DNA of 64,000 nucleotides, taken from positions 310,001 to 374,000 of the forward strand of contig NZ_VCQN01000002.1 in the NCBI RefSeq assembly GCF_005938125.1, given 5' to 3'. The translations under genes were made by a program, and so were the position numbers. This document shows positions 39,180-48,038 of the stretch, piece after piece. Source of the stretch: Bacillus sp. BHET2. GTDB lineage: Bacteria; Bacillota; Bacilli; Bacillales; Bacillaceae_B. The notes under the pieces are model-generated. The model worked only from the letters and a program-made list of their open reading frames with translations. It searched no databases and had not been told where the DNA came from. Each line of letters starts with the position of its first letter. Positions within the stretch are counted from its first letter, which is position 1.

Positions 39180-39283
39180 GGATCATAAAACCTAGCAAGC
39201 GGATCATAAATCGGGATACCGGATCATAGTTCCGAGAAGTGGCTCATATATGACGAAAACCGGCTCATATATTTAGGGAGAGC
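39180..39283. repeat. Array C: five units at 20-21 bp step, core GGATCATA / GGCTCATA
   Basis: Cores GGATCAT at 39180, 39201 and 39221, then GGCTCAT at 39241 and 39262, have steps of 21, 20, 20 and 21 bp. Filler is AT-rich and not conserved. The word shifts from GGATCATA to GGCTCATATAT within the array. It lies in the 520-bp gap between the hflC terminator and polA. The remainder of the gap is AT-rich, with no gene that I can support. Confidence 0.8.
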
Positions 39284-39471
39284 ATGTTTTTCCTCTCTGG
39301 ATCTTCAACTTATGACACTCAACCTCCAATCTCCATTCAACTAGCCAAAAATCATCTAAATAAAGACTAATTTTATAAATACAGCATCAAAATAACGAAA
39401 CAATCGAACGACTACCATCTCGAAGCTGCCGAGCACCAATACAATGCATCGCCTCCAACCGATCAACTTAA

Positions 39472-39520
39472 ATAAAAAAAACTCCCGAAGAATGGGTACA
39501 TCCACATTCCTCAAGAGTTT
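39472..39520 (-). terminator. Terminator of hflKC
   Basis: ACTCTTGAGGAATGTGG pairs with CCATTCTTCGGGAGT (a few mismatches) around a short loop, followed by eight T on the minus strand. Confidence 0.87.
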
Positions 39521-39526
39521 TCTCAT

Positions 39527-40462
39527 TTATTCCGTATACCCCATCAACAATCTTGCGTATGGGGAATCGGATGGTAAGATGATGACCGTTTCATCATCCA
39601 CTGTTTTCTTATATGTTTCCAGTGTTTTATACAGGTCATAGAAGCTTGGATCTTTAGAGAACGATTTGTTAAAAATTTGTGCCGCTTCTGATTCTCCTTC
39701 GGCACGGATCACATTAGCATCTGCTCCTGCTTTTGCAAGAAGTTCCTTTACTTCACGATCTGTTTCAGCCGTAATCCTTTGCTTCTCAGCATCCCCCTTA
39801 GAGAGATACTCCTGAGCTTTGGATTCACGTTCTGAAATCATACGGGTGTAGACAGAGTTTTCATTTGCTTCAGGTAAATCGGTGCGTTTCATGCGTACAT
39901 CCACCACGACGATTCCATACCCATCCCGCTCCAGTAATTCATTCACCTTTTGCGTCACTCGGTCGTTCAAGCTTCCTCGTGAAGACTTTTCATCATTAAT
40001 GATTTCATCGTACTCTAATTGGCCAAGCTCTGATCGAACGACAGAATAGATAAACTCTTCCATTTTCGTTTCGGCATTAATGACAAGTCGAGCATTTTTA
40101 ATCATTTTAAGAGGATCTTCGATGCGCCAAACCGCATAATTATCGATGAGCATCCGCTTTTTATCCTTCGTATTGATCTCGGCTTCCGTTACATCATACG
40201 TCATTTGGTGCTTAGGCAGGGTCGTCACAGATTGGATGAATGGAATCTTATACTTTAACCCTGGGTCTTTGTCTATTCGTACCACTTCCCCAAACTGGCG
40301 GACGACTTTGTATTCTCCTTCTTTGACAATGAAGAGGCTCGTGAACAGGAGAAGAAGGGCGGCAATGAGAATAATGAGGAAGATGCCTACTTTCGTATAT
40401 CGCTTCCATTCGACCGGTTCTTTCTTTTTCGAATTCATATCAAAGACGTTTTGATCACTCAT
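39527..40462 (-). CDS. hflC: SPFH-domain membrane protein HflC
   Basis: This 311-residue protein has one N-terminal membrane helix (about residues 18-42, VGIFLIILIAALLLLFTSLF) and an extracytoplasmic SPFH/band-7 domain (EGEYKVVRQFGEVVRIDKDPGLKYKIPF), then a long helix (EYLSKGDAEKQRITAETDREVKELLAKAGADANVIRAEGE). In other bacteria HflK and HflC form a cage around FtsH protease. The start overlaps the hflK stop by 8 bases, so translation is coupled. Confidence 0.9.
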   Translation of the reverse strand: MSDQNVFDMNSKKKEPVEWKRYTKVGIFLIILIAALLLLFTSLFIVKEGEYKVVRQFGEVVRIDKDPGLKYKIPFIQSVTTLPKHQMTYDVTEAEINTKDKKRMLIDNYAVWRIEDPLKMIKNARLVINAETKMEEFIYSVVRSELGQLEYDEIINDEKSSRGSLNDRVTQKVNELLERDGYGIVVVDVRMKRTDLPEANENSVYTRMISERESKAQEYLSKGDAEKQRITAETDREVKELLAKAGADANVIRAEGESEAAQIFNKSFSKDPSFYDLYKTLETYKKTVDDETVIILPSDSPYARLLMGYTE

Positions 40463-41408
40463 TCTCATCACTTCCTTCCTTTTTCACCGGAGGATCCATT
40501 TGTCGGATAGGGAAATATTTCAACGTTTCTCCACTGTCCTTCATAATATAGATTTCCGCATCTGGCAGAACATTTTCCAGGGTTTCCAGCACGAGACGCT
40601 TCCTTGTAATTTCAGGATTGGATTTATACTCATTGTATAGTTTATCAAATACCGCTACATCCCCACGTGCCTCTTCAACACGGGCGATTTTATCCCCTTT
40701 TGCACGTGACATGACCGCGTCTTTTTCACCTAATGCTTCGTTCGTTCGCTGATTTCGGTATTTCTTTGCTTCATTGATTTTCGTGTTCATCGTTTCCCGG
40801 GCATCCGTCACAGCAGTAAAGGCAGACCTGACCTCTGAATTCGGCAGCTCAACATCCTGTAACTTCACTGCGAGAATCGAAATCCCGATGTCATAATCAT
40901 CAATCAGACTCGTTAACAAGTCCCTAACTTCTGCCTCGATTTCCGCTTTACCACTCGTCAAGGCATCATCTATTAATGAGCTTCCGATAATACTTCTCAA
41001 AGAAGAAGAAGTAGCATCGTACAGAATTTCTTTCGGATTATCGGAGTTGAATAAATAGCTTTCAGGATCCGTGATCTTCCATTGAACCACGAGATCGGCG
41101 AGAACAATGTATTCATCCCCTGTAATCATTTTTGTTTCTTTCGGGAAGTCCTTTATCTTTCCATCCTTTTCTTCATATCCGAATTGAAGACTGAAGGTTT
41201 CTTTGGATAGTACTTCCACTGATTGCATTGGCCACGGCATTTTAAAATGAAGACCTGGTTCCACTACCGGTTCCCCCGCTTCACCAAATGTTAATACAAG
41301 AGCTTGTTCTGATTCATCAACGGTGTACCAGGAAGTTAATAATACAACAATTAAAATTATGGCTGCCAAAATCATACCTGCCACCATATAAACACGTTTC
41401 AAACTCAT
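40455..41408 (-). CDS. hflK: SPFH-domain membrane protein HflK
   Basis: This 317-residue partner of HflC has one N-terminal membrane helix (residues 5-25), then an SPFH domain (ESEQALVLTFGEAGEPVVEPGLHFKMPWP near 30-58) and a coiled region (EAKKYRNQRTNEALGEKDAVMSRAKGDKIARVEEARGD). The glycine-rich N-terminus of proteobacterial HflK is missing. The start ATG at 41408 follows GGGAGGG. A perfect SigW promoter stands upstream. B. subtilis has no hflKC at this polA-phoR site as I recall. Confidence 0.9.
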   Translation of the reverse strand: MSLKRVYMVAGMILAAIILIVVLLTSWYTVDESEQALVLTFGEAGEPVVEPGLHFKMPWPMQSVEVLSKETFSLQFGYEEKDGKIKDFPKETKMITGDEYIVLADLVVQWKITDPESYLFNSDNPKEILYDATSSSLRSIIGSSLIDDALTSGKAEIEAEVRDLLTSLIDDYDIGISILAVKLQDVELPNSEVRSAFTAVTDARETMNTKINEAKKYRNQRTNEALGEKDAVMSRAKGDKIARVEEARGDVAVFDKLYNEYKSNPEITRKRLVLETLENVLPDAEIYIMKDSGETLKYFPIRQMDPPVKKEGSDENE

Positions 41409-41459
41409 AAGCACCCTCCCTTTTCTTTCTCTATATCTTATTGTTTGTCTACTAAGATA

Positions 41460-41485
41460 TACGGATTTATGCCAAAAAGGTTTCA
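41460..41485 (-). promoter_or_regulatory. SigW promoter of hflKC
   Basis: On the minus strand TGAAAC (41480-41485), exactly 16 bases, then CGTA (41460-41463). This is a full match to the SigW consensus, about 50 bases upstream of hflK. It implies induction of this SPFH pair by envelope stress, like the SigW-driven flotillin operons of B. subtilis. Confidence 0.88.
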
Positions 41486-41657
41486 GAAAGATTAAGAGAA
41501 GATGACAAGATGTGAAAGATTATGAATCTAATAGAACTTCCCACTTCCCACTAACCATGTTCATAAAGAATGAATCGCAACAAATAAGATGACCGCATTT
41601 TATCTGGACAAATTGACTATAAGCAGAACAAAGAAAGCGCTTACGGAATAATAAAAC

Positions 41658-41692
41658 GAAAAGACGAGAACGGGGTTAGTTCTCGCCTTTTC
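41658..41692 (-). terminator. Terminator of phoPR
   Basis: AAGGCGAGAA pairs with TTCTCGTCTT (one mismatch) around a 9-base loop, followed by TTTTCG on the minus strand. Between it and the hflKC promoter I see nothing else. Confidence 0.85.
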
Positions 41693-41792
41693 TTAACACC
41701 TTGGATGAAGGGGTTTCACTTAGTATCGTACCACCCTATTATTAATAGAAATTTAACCTAATGTAAAGAAAATGTAAAATGTACGAAACGTA

Positions 41793-43592
41793 CTAAGTTT
41801 TTTCCAACCCTTCACCACGGGAATATGGAGACGGCTGCTTATTTAAGGTGACGGTAAAGGTCGTTCCTTTATTCAGCTCACTCTCGACGTCCACATTCCC
41901 TTCGTGTGCCTCGATAATATGTTTAACGATGGCCAGTCCTAAGCCGGTTCCCCCTGAATTACGGCTTCTCGCTTTATCGACACGATAAAAACGTTCAAAG
42001 ATACGGGGCATCTCTTCTTGACTGATCCCCATTCCGTTATCCTTCACGCTCACGTATACCTTATCTGAATCTTCTTGTATCGTAATTTGGACATCTCCGC
42101 CTTTTGGGGTGTACACAATGGCGTTGCTGACCAAGTTGATGAATACCTGTTTTAATCGATAAGAGTCGACTACTGCCATTCCCCTAGAATGGAAGGACGT
42201 TCTGAGGGAGATGTCTTTTGATTTTGCTTTTTCCTGAAGGATCGGCATCACGTCTTCAATCAGACTAGCCACTTCTTCCTCATGGAGAGAAAGTTCGAAT
42301 CCATGTTTTTCGATTTTTGACAGCTCCAATAGATCTTGGATCAGGGATTGCAGCCTGTCACTTTCCATTAGAATAATGTCTAAAAACGATTTTAACGTAT
42401 CTGGGTCATTCATGGCACCGTCTAATAACGTTTCTGAGAAGCCTTTAATGCTTGTAATCGGCGTTTTAAGTTCATGGGAAACATTGGCCACAAAGTCTTT
42501 ACGCATTTGCTCAAGCTTTTTGAGCTCCGTAATGTCATGGAAGACAACGACAATCCCTTTCCACTCGTCGTTATTCCCGATAATAGGGGCACCATACACT
42601 TCATAATGCTTCCGGTCCATTTTGTGAGGAAGAAGGATCTGCTTCCGCAACCGTTCTTCTGTCATGAAGATTTCTTCCACAAGCTTATTCACTTCCTGAT
42701 AGTGAATCACCTCATGGTATCTCACTTTCCTCAGCTGACTTTCTTTCAGATTGAAGAAATCCCGGAACGTCCTGTTCGTCAATACTACAAATCCTCGATG
42801 ATCGATTAGGAGCAGTGCGCTTCCCATGTTCTCGATCAAAGTTGTTAAACGGTCCTGCTGCAGCCCTTGTGTGTTCACCATCTCTTGCAGATTCCTCGCC
42901 AGTATATTGATTGAGGAACTCAGCATACTCGTTTCATCAAGTCGATCTTCATAGGTACGGGCGCGATAATTCCCTTTGGCTAGTTCAATCGCGACGTTTG
43001 TCGCCGATTCAATTGGCTTGGTGTACCTTACGGTGATCCTCGAGCCAAGTATAATAATGAGGACTAGAGCAAGTCCCAGTGAAATCGACAGAACAAACCA
43101 AATTTGCTGTGTACCTTTTTCAAGAGCTGCAACTTCCGTACTCATGATGAGCAGCCCCATCTTTTCATTATCTTTATTTATAAGCGGATACCAATAATAT
43201 CTAAATTCTGTTCCCGTCGTAACGAGTTTCTTGTGCTTTTGTTTTACATTCCAGTTCTTGTGGATTTCTTTGACGATTTTTTTTTGCTGTGGACCGACAA
43301 GCGATTTGTCTGCTTCCGTATCATGGACCACACTACCCTGTTTATCCAGAATAGTGATCCTCACGTCCAATATGTCACTCAAACCTTTGATCATATCCGG
43401 ATCAATCTCTTCTGGTGCACCATTCTCTTCAATTGAACCAGCGAGTAGTCTCGCTTCCTTTTCGATCCTGGAATTAAACGTATCCAAATAGAAGTTCTTA
43501 AAGATCTGTCCCAAGAGTAACCCAAGTCCTATTAATACAGCAATGATTAGCGTGATAAGAGCAAATAGGAGCTTTGTTCTAAACTTGCTCAT
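41793..43592 (-). CDS. phoR: Phosphate-sensing histidine kinase PhoR
   Basis: This 599-residue sensor has two membrane helices (residues 7-30 and about 165-185) flanking an extracytoplasmic sensory domain, then HAMP (about 187-240), a PAS domain (about 245-350; LLIDHRGFVVLTN), HisKA with the phospho-accepting His in VANVSHELKTPITSI near 376, and an HATPase domain (NAIVYTPKGGD, DNGMGISQEEMPRIFERFYRVDKARS, GTGLGLAIVKHI). It phosphorylates PhoP during phosphate starvation. It overlaps phoP by 4 bases. Confidence 0.94.
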   Translation of the reverse strand: MSKFRTKLLFALITLIIAVLIGLGLLLGQIFKNFYLDTFNSRIEKEARLLAGSIEENGAPEEIDPDMIKGLSDILDVRITILDKQGSVVHDTEADKSLVGPQQKKIVKEIHKNWNVKQKHKKLVTTGTEFRYYWYPLINKDNEKMGLLIMSTEVAALEKGTQQIWFVLSISLGLALVLIIILGSRITVRYTKPIESATNVAIELAKGNYRARTYEDRLDETSMLSSSINILARNLQEMVNTQGLQQDRLTTLIENMGSALLLIDHRGFVVLTNRTFRDFFNLKESQLRKVRYHEVIHYQEVNKLVEEIFMTEERLRKQILLPHKMDRKHYEVYGAPIIGNNDEWKGIVVVFHDITELKKLEQMRKDFVANVSHELKTPITSIKGFSETLLDGAMNDPDTLKSFLDIILMESDRLQSLIQDLLELSKIEKHGFELSLHEEEVASLIEDVMPILQEKAKSKDISLRTSFHSRGMAVVDSYRLKQVFINLVSNAIVYTPKGGDVQITIQEDSDKVYVSVKDNGMGISQEEMPRIFERFYRVDKARSRNSGGTGLGLAIVKHIIEAHEGNVDVESELNKGTTFTVTLNKQPSPYSRGEGLEKT

Positions 43593-44308
43593 CGATTTTT
43601 AGGCTCCTCCAATTTATACCCCAGTCCTCGAATCGTTTTAATATAAGTAGGTTTTTTGGTATTGGCTTCGATTTTTTCCCGTAAATGGCTAATATGCACA
43701 TCAACGATTCTCGTATCTCCGGCAAAGTCGTAATTCCATACTGCACTCAGCAATTGATCTCTCGTCAATACTCTTCCTTTATTATCCGTCAAGTACAGAA
43801 GGAGCTCGAATTCCTTTGGCGTCAATTCAAGTAATTCCCCTTGGAAATAGGCCTCATATTGTTCAGGGTAAATCTTTAATTCCCCGACTTCCTTGTAATC
43901 TGTCGGTTCTGCGGCAGTTGAATCCGCCGCTTCTTGGATGGCTTGACTTCGTCTTAAGATCGCTTTCACCCTTGCAACCACTTCCCTGGGACTGAACGGC
44001 TTTGTCATATAGTCGTCTGCTCCAAGCTCCAATCCAAGTACTTTATCAAACTCATCATCCTTCGCCGTCAACATCAGAATCGGGATGTTAATCTTGCGTT
44101 GGCGCAGTTCTTTGCACACTTCAATGCCATCCATAGAAGGAAGCATCAGGTCAAGAATGATCAAATCCGGAGATTCTTCAATCGCTATATCCCTTCCCTC
44201 TTCGCCATCATGTGCCGTTGTAACCGAATAACCGGATTGCTCCAGATTGTACTTTAAGAGTGTTGCAATAGATTGTTCATCATCGACTACCAAGATTTTT
44301 TTGCTCAT
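43589..44308 (-). CDS. phoP: Response regulator PhoP
   Basis: This 239-residue OmpR-family regulator has a receiver domain (residues 1-120) with acidic pocket DDEQS, phosphorylated Asp in LIILDLMLPSMDG near 53, and Lys in MTKPFSPREV near 103. A winged-helix DNA-binding domain (GELLELTPKEFELLLYL, RIVDVHISHLREKIE) follows. It controls phosphate-scavenging genes. The start MSKKILVVDDEQ is preferred over the upstream ATG at 44344. Confidence 0.96.
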   Translation of the reverse strand: MSKKILVVDDEQSIATLLKYNLEQSGYSVTTAHDGEEGRDIAIEESPDLIILDLMLPSMDGIEVCKELRQRKINIPILMLTAKDDEFDKVLGLELGADDYMTKPFSPREVVARVKAILRRSQAIQEAADSTAAEPTDYKEVGELKIYPEQYEAYFQGELLELTPKEFELLLYLTDNKGRVLTRDQLLSAVWNYDFAGDTRIVDVHISHLREKIEANTKKPTYIKTIRGLGYKLEEPKNR

Positions 44309-44518
44309 TTGTTGTGCCTCCAGAAAAAAAATTAACCCCATCATCCAATCGTTTATGTAATTGTACTCTCATTATAATATAAATCCTGAGGCTTACCATC
44401 ATTTAAAGAGATTTACCATTGATAGATTTCTTCCGGTATGGAATATAACCGACATAGCCTTAGCTCTAATCTATTAATATGATGCACTTCTCAGTCGTTA
44501 TTTATCATTATAACGAAT

Positions 44519-44546
44519 AAAAAAAGAGCTATGGTTTCATAGCTCC
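44519..44546 (-). terminator. Terminator of the MaoC-like gene
   Basis: GAGCTATG and CATAGCTC are perfect arms around AAAC, followed by seven T on the minus strand. Confidence 0.9.
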
Positions 44547-44555
44547 TTCTCGTCA

Positions 44556-45032
44556 TTAGAAATTTTCTAACGCATGACTATTCATTTTTTCTAAGCGATG
44601 AGGTGGGCAAACTTTTATTGTCCCGTTCAGAACTTTCTCATCCTCTTCATTGGTAGCCGACACACTAATCGTTACCAGGTGGCTGTTCGTATCGACTTCC
44701 GTTACTTCAAACAGAAATTGCACCGTTGCGTAATGGTAGACCGGTTTAGGAAATTCGATCGTTTGCTCTACAATATGAGAGCCCGGACCTGGCAGATATT
44801 TTGATACAGCGGATGTAATGATTCCAGTTAACATGATGGTTGGCACAATCGGTTTTTTAAACGGTGTTTGTGAAGCATAATCATGCTGAATATATAATGG
44901 ATTCGCATCATTTGTGAGCCCTAAATAGAGAAGCAATGCGTTGTCTTCTATTTTTTCAGTAAGGGTCAGCTTTTCTCCAATAGTCATTTCTTCGATTTTT
45001 CTTCCCAGTTTTCTCTTTTTCCCCAATAACAT
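44556..45032 (-). CDS. MaoC-family (R)-enoyl-CoA hydratase-like protein
   Basis: This 158-residue hot-dog-fold protein has the hydratase-type motif GLTNDANPLYIQHDYASQTPFKKPIVPTIMLTGIIT near residues 39-75, where Asp and His of the D-x5-H dyad (D43, H49 approximately) would be catalytic. Relatives hydrate trans-enoyl-CoA with R stereochemistry. The N-terminus is basic. The start ATG at 45032 follows GGAGGTG with 6-base spacing. It stands alone between phoP and mdh. The substrate is unknown. Confidence 0.82.
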   Translation of the reverse strand: MLLGKKRKLGRKIEEMTIGEKLTLTEKIEDNALLLYLGLTNDANPLYIQHDYASQTPFKKPIVPTIMLTGIITSAVSKYLPGPGSHIVEQTIEFPKPVYHYATVQFLFEVTEVDTNSHLVTISVSATNEEDEKVLNGTIKVCPPHRLEKMNSHALENF

Positions 45033-45207
45033 AAGAAGCACCTCCGGTATGTAAACGATTACATTTTTAAATAATAGAAATAATGTTTATTGTCTGTCTA
45101 TTATCATTTTAACATTTTTAGGTTTTCCTTACAAAGAGTTTTTACGCATGTGGGGGTTATTTTTAATGGTTTGATTGATGGTGCTATGAATCTTAATCGC
45201 ATAAGGG

Positions 45208-45363
45208 TTAAATCTCAAACCAATAATAATAGCTGAGTAATACTATACTAACTACCATAATAAAAAAGTAACTTCTTTTGTTTTTGGTTCGTCTAGTGCC
45301 TCCGAAATAAAAATAGAGTGCACCCACTACAAATATTACATAGGCAATCCATTTAATAAGAAT
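45208..45363 (-). CDS. Possible two-helix small membrane protein without a normal start
   Basis: An open frame of 51 codons encodes two hydrophobic segments (IKWIAYVIFVVGALYFYFGG and FFIMVVSIVLLSYYYWFEI) joined by a basic loop RRTKNKRSY. This positive-inside hairpin looks like a real membrane protein. No ATG, GTG or TTG lies at the N-terminal end. An ATT at 45363 sits 10 bases behind GAGGTG, just after an in-frame stop. It may use a rare start, be a remnant, or carry a frameshift. The rest of the 45.04-45.58 kb gap holds nothing that I can support. Confidence 0.35.
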   Translation of the reverse strand: MLIKWIAYVIFVVGALYFYFGGTRRTKNKRSYFFIMVVSIVLLSYYYWFEI

Positions 45364-45579
45364 ATCCTTATGTCACCTCATTAATGATATTGTTTCATTC
45401 TGTAAAAATGATTGCAGCTAAAAGAAGCAGCAATTTTTCCACCTACCCTTCATTAATACCATTATTTACCTAAATTTAATTATCCATTAATTCCTTCCTT
45501 TCATCAATGCTCTTATCCCAATTAATGCTTCAATTGTTGAATATAGAAACTCTTTAGCTGATTTTTCATTAATCTATAT

Positions 45580-45615
45580 AAAAAAAACTGACCTCCCAAA
45601 AGGAAGTCAGTTTTA
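45580..45615 (-). terminator. Terminator of citZ-icd-mdh
   Basis: AAAACTGACTTCC pairs with GGGAGGTCAGTTTT-type arm (one bulge), followed by TTT on the minus strand, directly after the mdh stop. Confidence 0.88.
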
Positions 45616-45626
45616 CATTAAATCAA

Positions 45627-46565
45627 TCAAGCCAATGAAGACATCACATTTTTGACAGCTTCTGCTGAGTTGGCCAGTGCTGATTTTTCTTCGTCGGTTA
45701 GTTCGAGTTCGATAATCTTTTCTAAGCCGTTGCCACCTAGGATGGTCGGGACACCGAGATAGATACCATCGAATCCGTATTCACCTTCTAAGTAAGCAAT
45801 CGCAGGGATGACGCGGCGTTGATCCTTAAGGATGGCTTCTACCATTTGGACAAGTGAAGCCGCTGGAGCGTAGTAGGCACTGCCGTTACCGAGTAGTCCT
45901 ACAATTTCGCCCCCGCCTTTCCGGGTACGCTCAACGATGGCGTCCAGACGGTCTTTAGGGATCAATGTCTCTAAAGGGATGCCTCCTGCATATGAGTAAC
46001 GAATAAGAGGAACCATATCATCTCCGTGGCCACCCAGAACGAATCCAGTAATATCCTTCACAGACAGGTTTAATTCCTGAGCCACAAACGTACGGAAACG
46101 AGCTGTATCCAATACTCCCGATTGCCCGATCACGCGCTCTTTCGGGAAGCCGGACTCTTTGAAAACGGTATACGTCATGGCATCCACAGGATTGGTTAAA
46201 ACGATGATATAGCAATCAGGTGAATACTTCACGATTTGCTGCGTGACTGATTTCATGACCTTTTGATTGGTCTGAACGAGATCATCGCGGCTCATTCCCG
46301 GTTTACGGGCAATCCCTGCAGTGATGACAACGATATCTGAATCCTTTGTATCTTCATAGTTGGACGTACCGGTAATGTTTGCATCAAACCCTTGTACCGG
46401 GCTTGCTTCAAGCATATCCAGGGCTTTCCCTTTTGTTGGATCTTCATTTTGCGGGATATCAACCAATACCACATCTCCAAGCTCTTTCTGAGCGAGCATA
46501 AGTGCCGTAGTCGCTCCAGTGAAACCTCCACCGATAACAGATACTTTTCTACGTTTAATTGCCAT
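45627..46565 (-). CDS. mdh: Malate dehydrogenase
   Basis: This 312-residue NAD-dependent enzyme of the LDH-like group oxidises malate to oxaloacetate. It shows the dinucleotide loop [19 protein letters not shown] near residue 9, the Asp of [17 protein letters not shown], the active-site arginines in [14 protein letters not shown] near 83, and catalytic His in GGHGDDMVP near 180. The second of two adjacent ATGs is 7 bases after AGGGGG and is chosen. It is the last gene of the citZ-icd-mdh operon. Confidence 0.96.
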   Translation of the reverse strand: MAIKRRKVSVIGGGFTGATTALMLAQKELGDVVLVDIPQNEDPTKGKALDMLEASPVQGFDANITGTSNYEDTKDSDIVVITAGIARKPGMSRDDLVQTNQKVMKSVTQQIVKYSPDCYIIVLTNPVDAMTYTVFKESGFPKERVIGQSGVLDTARFRTFVAQELNLSVKDITGFVLGGHGDDMVPLIRYSYAGGIPLETLIPKDRLDAIVERTRKGGGEIVGLLGNGSAYYAPAASLVQMVEAILKDQRRVIPAIAYLEGEYGFDGIYLGVPTILGGNGLEKIIELELTDEEKSALANSAEAVKNVMSSLA

Positions 46566-46643
46566 CATAATTCCCCCTATTCGTGTCATTATGTAAAGGA
46601 AGGAGTGCTCCAGAACGAAGCACCCCAACCCTATGTCATATTA

Positions 46644-47918
46644 TTATGCTTCCATGTTTTCGATCAAAGCAGAACCGAACTCAGAGCATTTCACTTCAGT
46701 TGCTCCATCCATTAGACGGGCAAAGTCATATGTTACGACTTTAGAAGCAATTGTTTTCTCCATTGATTTCGAAATCAGGTTAGCAGCTTCTGTCCAACCA
46801 AGGTGTTCAAGCATAAGCACACCTGAAAGGATAACAGATGAAGGATTTACTTTATCCATACCTGCATATTTAGGAGCTGTTCCGTGAGTTGCCTCAAAGA
46901 TTGCATGTCCTGTTTCGTAGTTGATATTGGCTCCAGGTGCAATACCTATTCCACCTACTTGAGCAGCTAGGGCATCAGAAATGTAATCACCATTCAGGTT
47001 CATCGTTGCTACTACATCAAACTCAGCTGGACGAGTAAGAATTTGTTGTAAGAAGATATCAGCGATTGAATCTTTCACGATAATCTTACCAGCAGCTTCA
47101 GCTTCAGATTGAGCTTTATTCGCTGCATCCAATCCATCAGCATCTTTGATCTTGTCGTATTGATTCCAAGTGAATACTTTATCCCCGAACTCTTTCTCAG
47201 CAAGCTCGTAACCCCAGTTTTTGAAAGCTCCTTCAGTGAACTTCATGATGTTCCCTTTGTGAACCAACGTTACTGATTTACGGCCTTCAGTGATCGCATA
47301 ATTGATCGCTGCACGGACAAGACGGTTTGTCCCTTCTTCAGATACAGGTTTGATACCGATACCAGACGTTTCAGGGAAACGGATTTTGTTAGCACCCATT
47401 TCGTCTTGTAGGAAGCTGATTAATTTTTTGACTTCATCAGAACCTTTTGCGTATTCGATACCTGCATAGATATCTTCAGTGTTTTCACGGAAGATGACCA
47501 TGTCAGTATCTTCAGGACGCTTAACCGGTGAAGGAACACCTTCAAAGTAACGTACTGGACGCAGGCAAGTGAATAGGTCTAATTCCTGACGAAGCGCAAC
47601 GTTCAATGAGCGGATTCCGCCACCAACAGGAGTTGTTAGAGGACCTTTAATAGCAATGAAATATTCACGGATTGCGTCAAGTGTATCATTTGGAAGCCAT
47701 TCGCCAGTTTTGTTGAATGCTTTTTCTCCGGCATATACTTCTTTCCATGAGATCTTGCGTTCACCTTTGTATGCTTTTTCAACAGAAGCATCTAGAACGC
47801 GCTTGGCTGATGCCCAAATATCTGGACCTGTTCCGTCACCTTCAATGAATGGGACGATTGGATTGTTTGGCACGTTAAGTTGGCCGTTTTGGTTTGTGAT
47901 TTTTTCACCTTGTGTCAT
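46644..47918 (-). CDS. icd: Isocitrate dehydrogenase (NADP)
   Basis: This 424-residue NADP-dependent enzyme converts isocitrate to 2-oxoglutarate. Signature features include the [11 protein letters not shown] start of the fold, substrate Ser region [27 protein letters not shown] near 102-128, [16 protein letters not shown] near 140-155, [21 protein letters not shown] near 225, and the metal-binding [17 protein letters not shown] near 305. [11 protein letters not shown] near 345 fits NADP specificity. It follows citZ by 120 bases. Confidence 0.97.
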   Translation of the reverse strand: MTQGEKITNQNGQLNVPNNPIVPFIEGDGTGPDIWASAKRVLDASVEKAYKGERKISWKEVYAGEKAFNKTGEWLPNDTLDAIREYFIAIKGPLTTPVGGGIRSLNVALRQELDLFTCLRPVRYFEGVPSPVKRPEDTDMVIFRENTEDIYAGIEYAKGSDEVKKLISFLQDEMGANKIRFPETSGIGIKPVSEEGTNRLVRAAINYAITEGRKSVTLVHKGNIMKFTEGAFKNWGYELAEKEFGDKVFTWNQYDKIKDADGLDAANKAQSEAEAAGKIIVKDSIADIFLQQILTRPAEFDVVATMNLNGDYISDALAAQVGGIGIAPGANINYETGHAIFEATHGTAPKYAGMDKVNPSSVILSGVLMLEHLGWTEAANLISKSMEKTIASKVVTYDFARLMDGATEVKCSEFGSALIENMEA

Positions 47919-47946
47919 TATGTAACCTCCATTTTTTCATTATCAA

Positions 47947-47990
47947 AGGGGATGACTATAAGTGCCCTATGCATTTAGAGTCAGTCCCCT
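47947..47990 (-). other. Hairpin between citZ and icd
   Basis: On the minus strand AGGGGA-TGACT-TAA pairs with TTA-AGTCA-TCCCCT, with three small bulges. Only TTTGATA follows, so it is a weak terminator at most. It could lower icd-mdh expression relative to citZ or protect the upstream mRNA end. Confidence 0.6.
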
Positions 47991-48038
47991 TCTCTTATTT
48001 ATTACACCAATATTTTTAGTATTTGTAAATATTGATGA

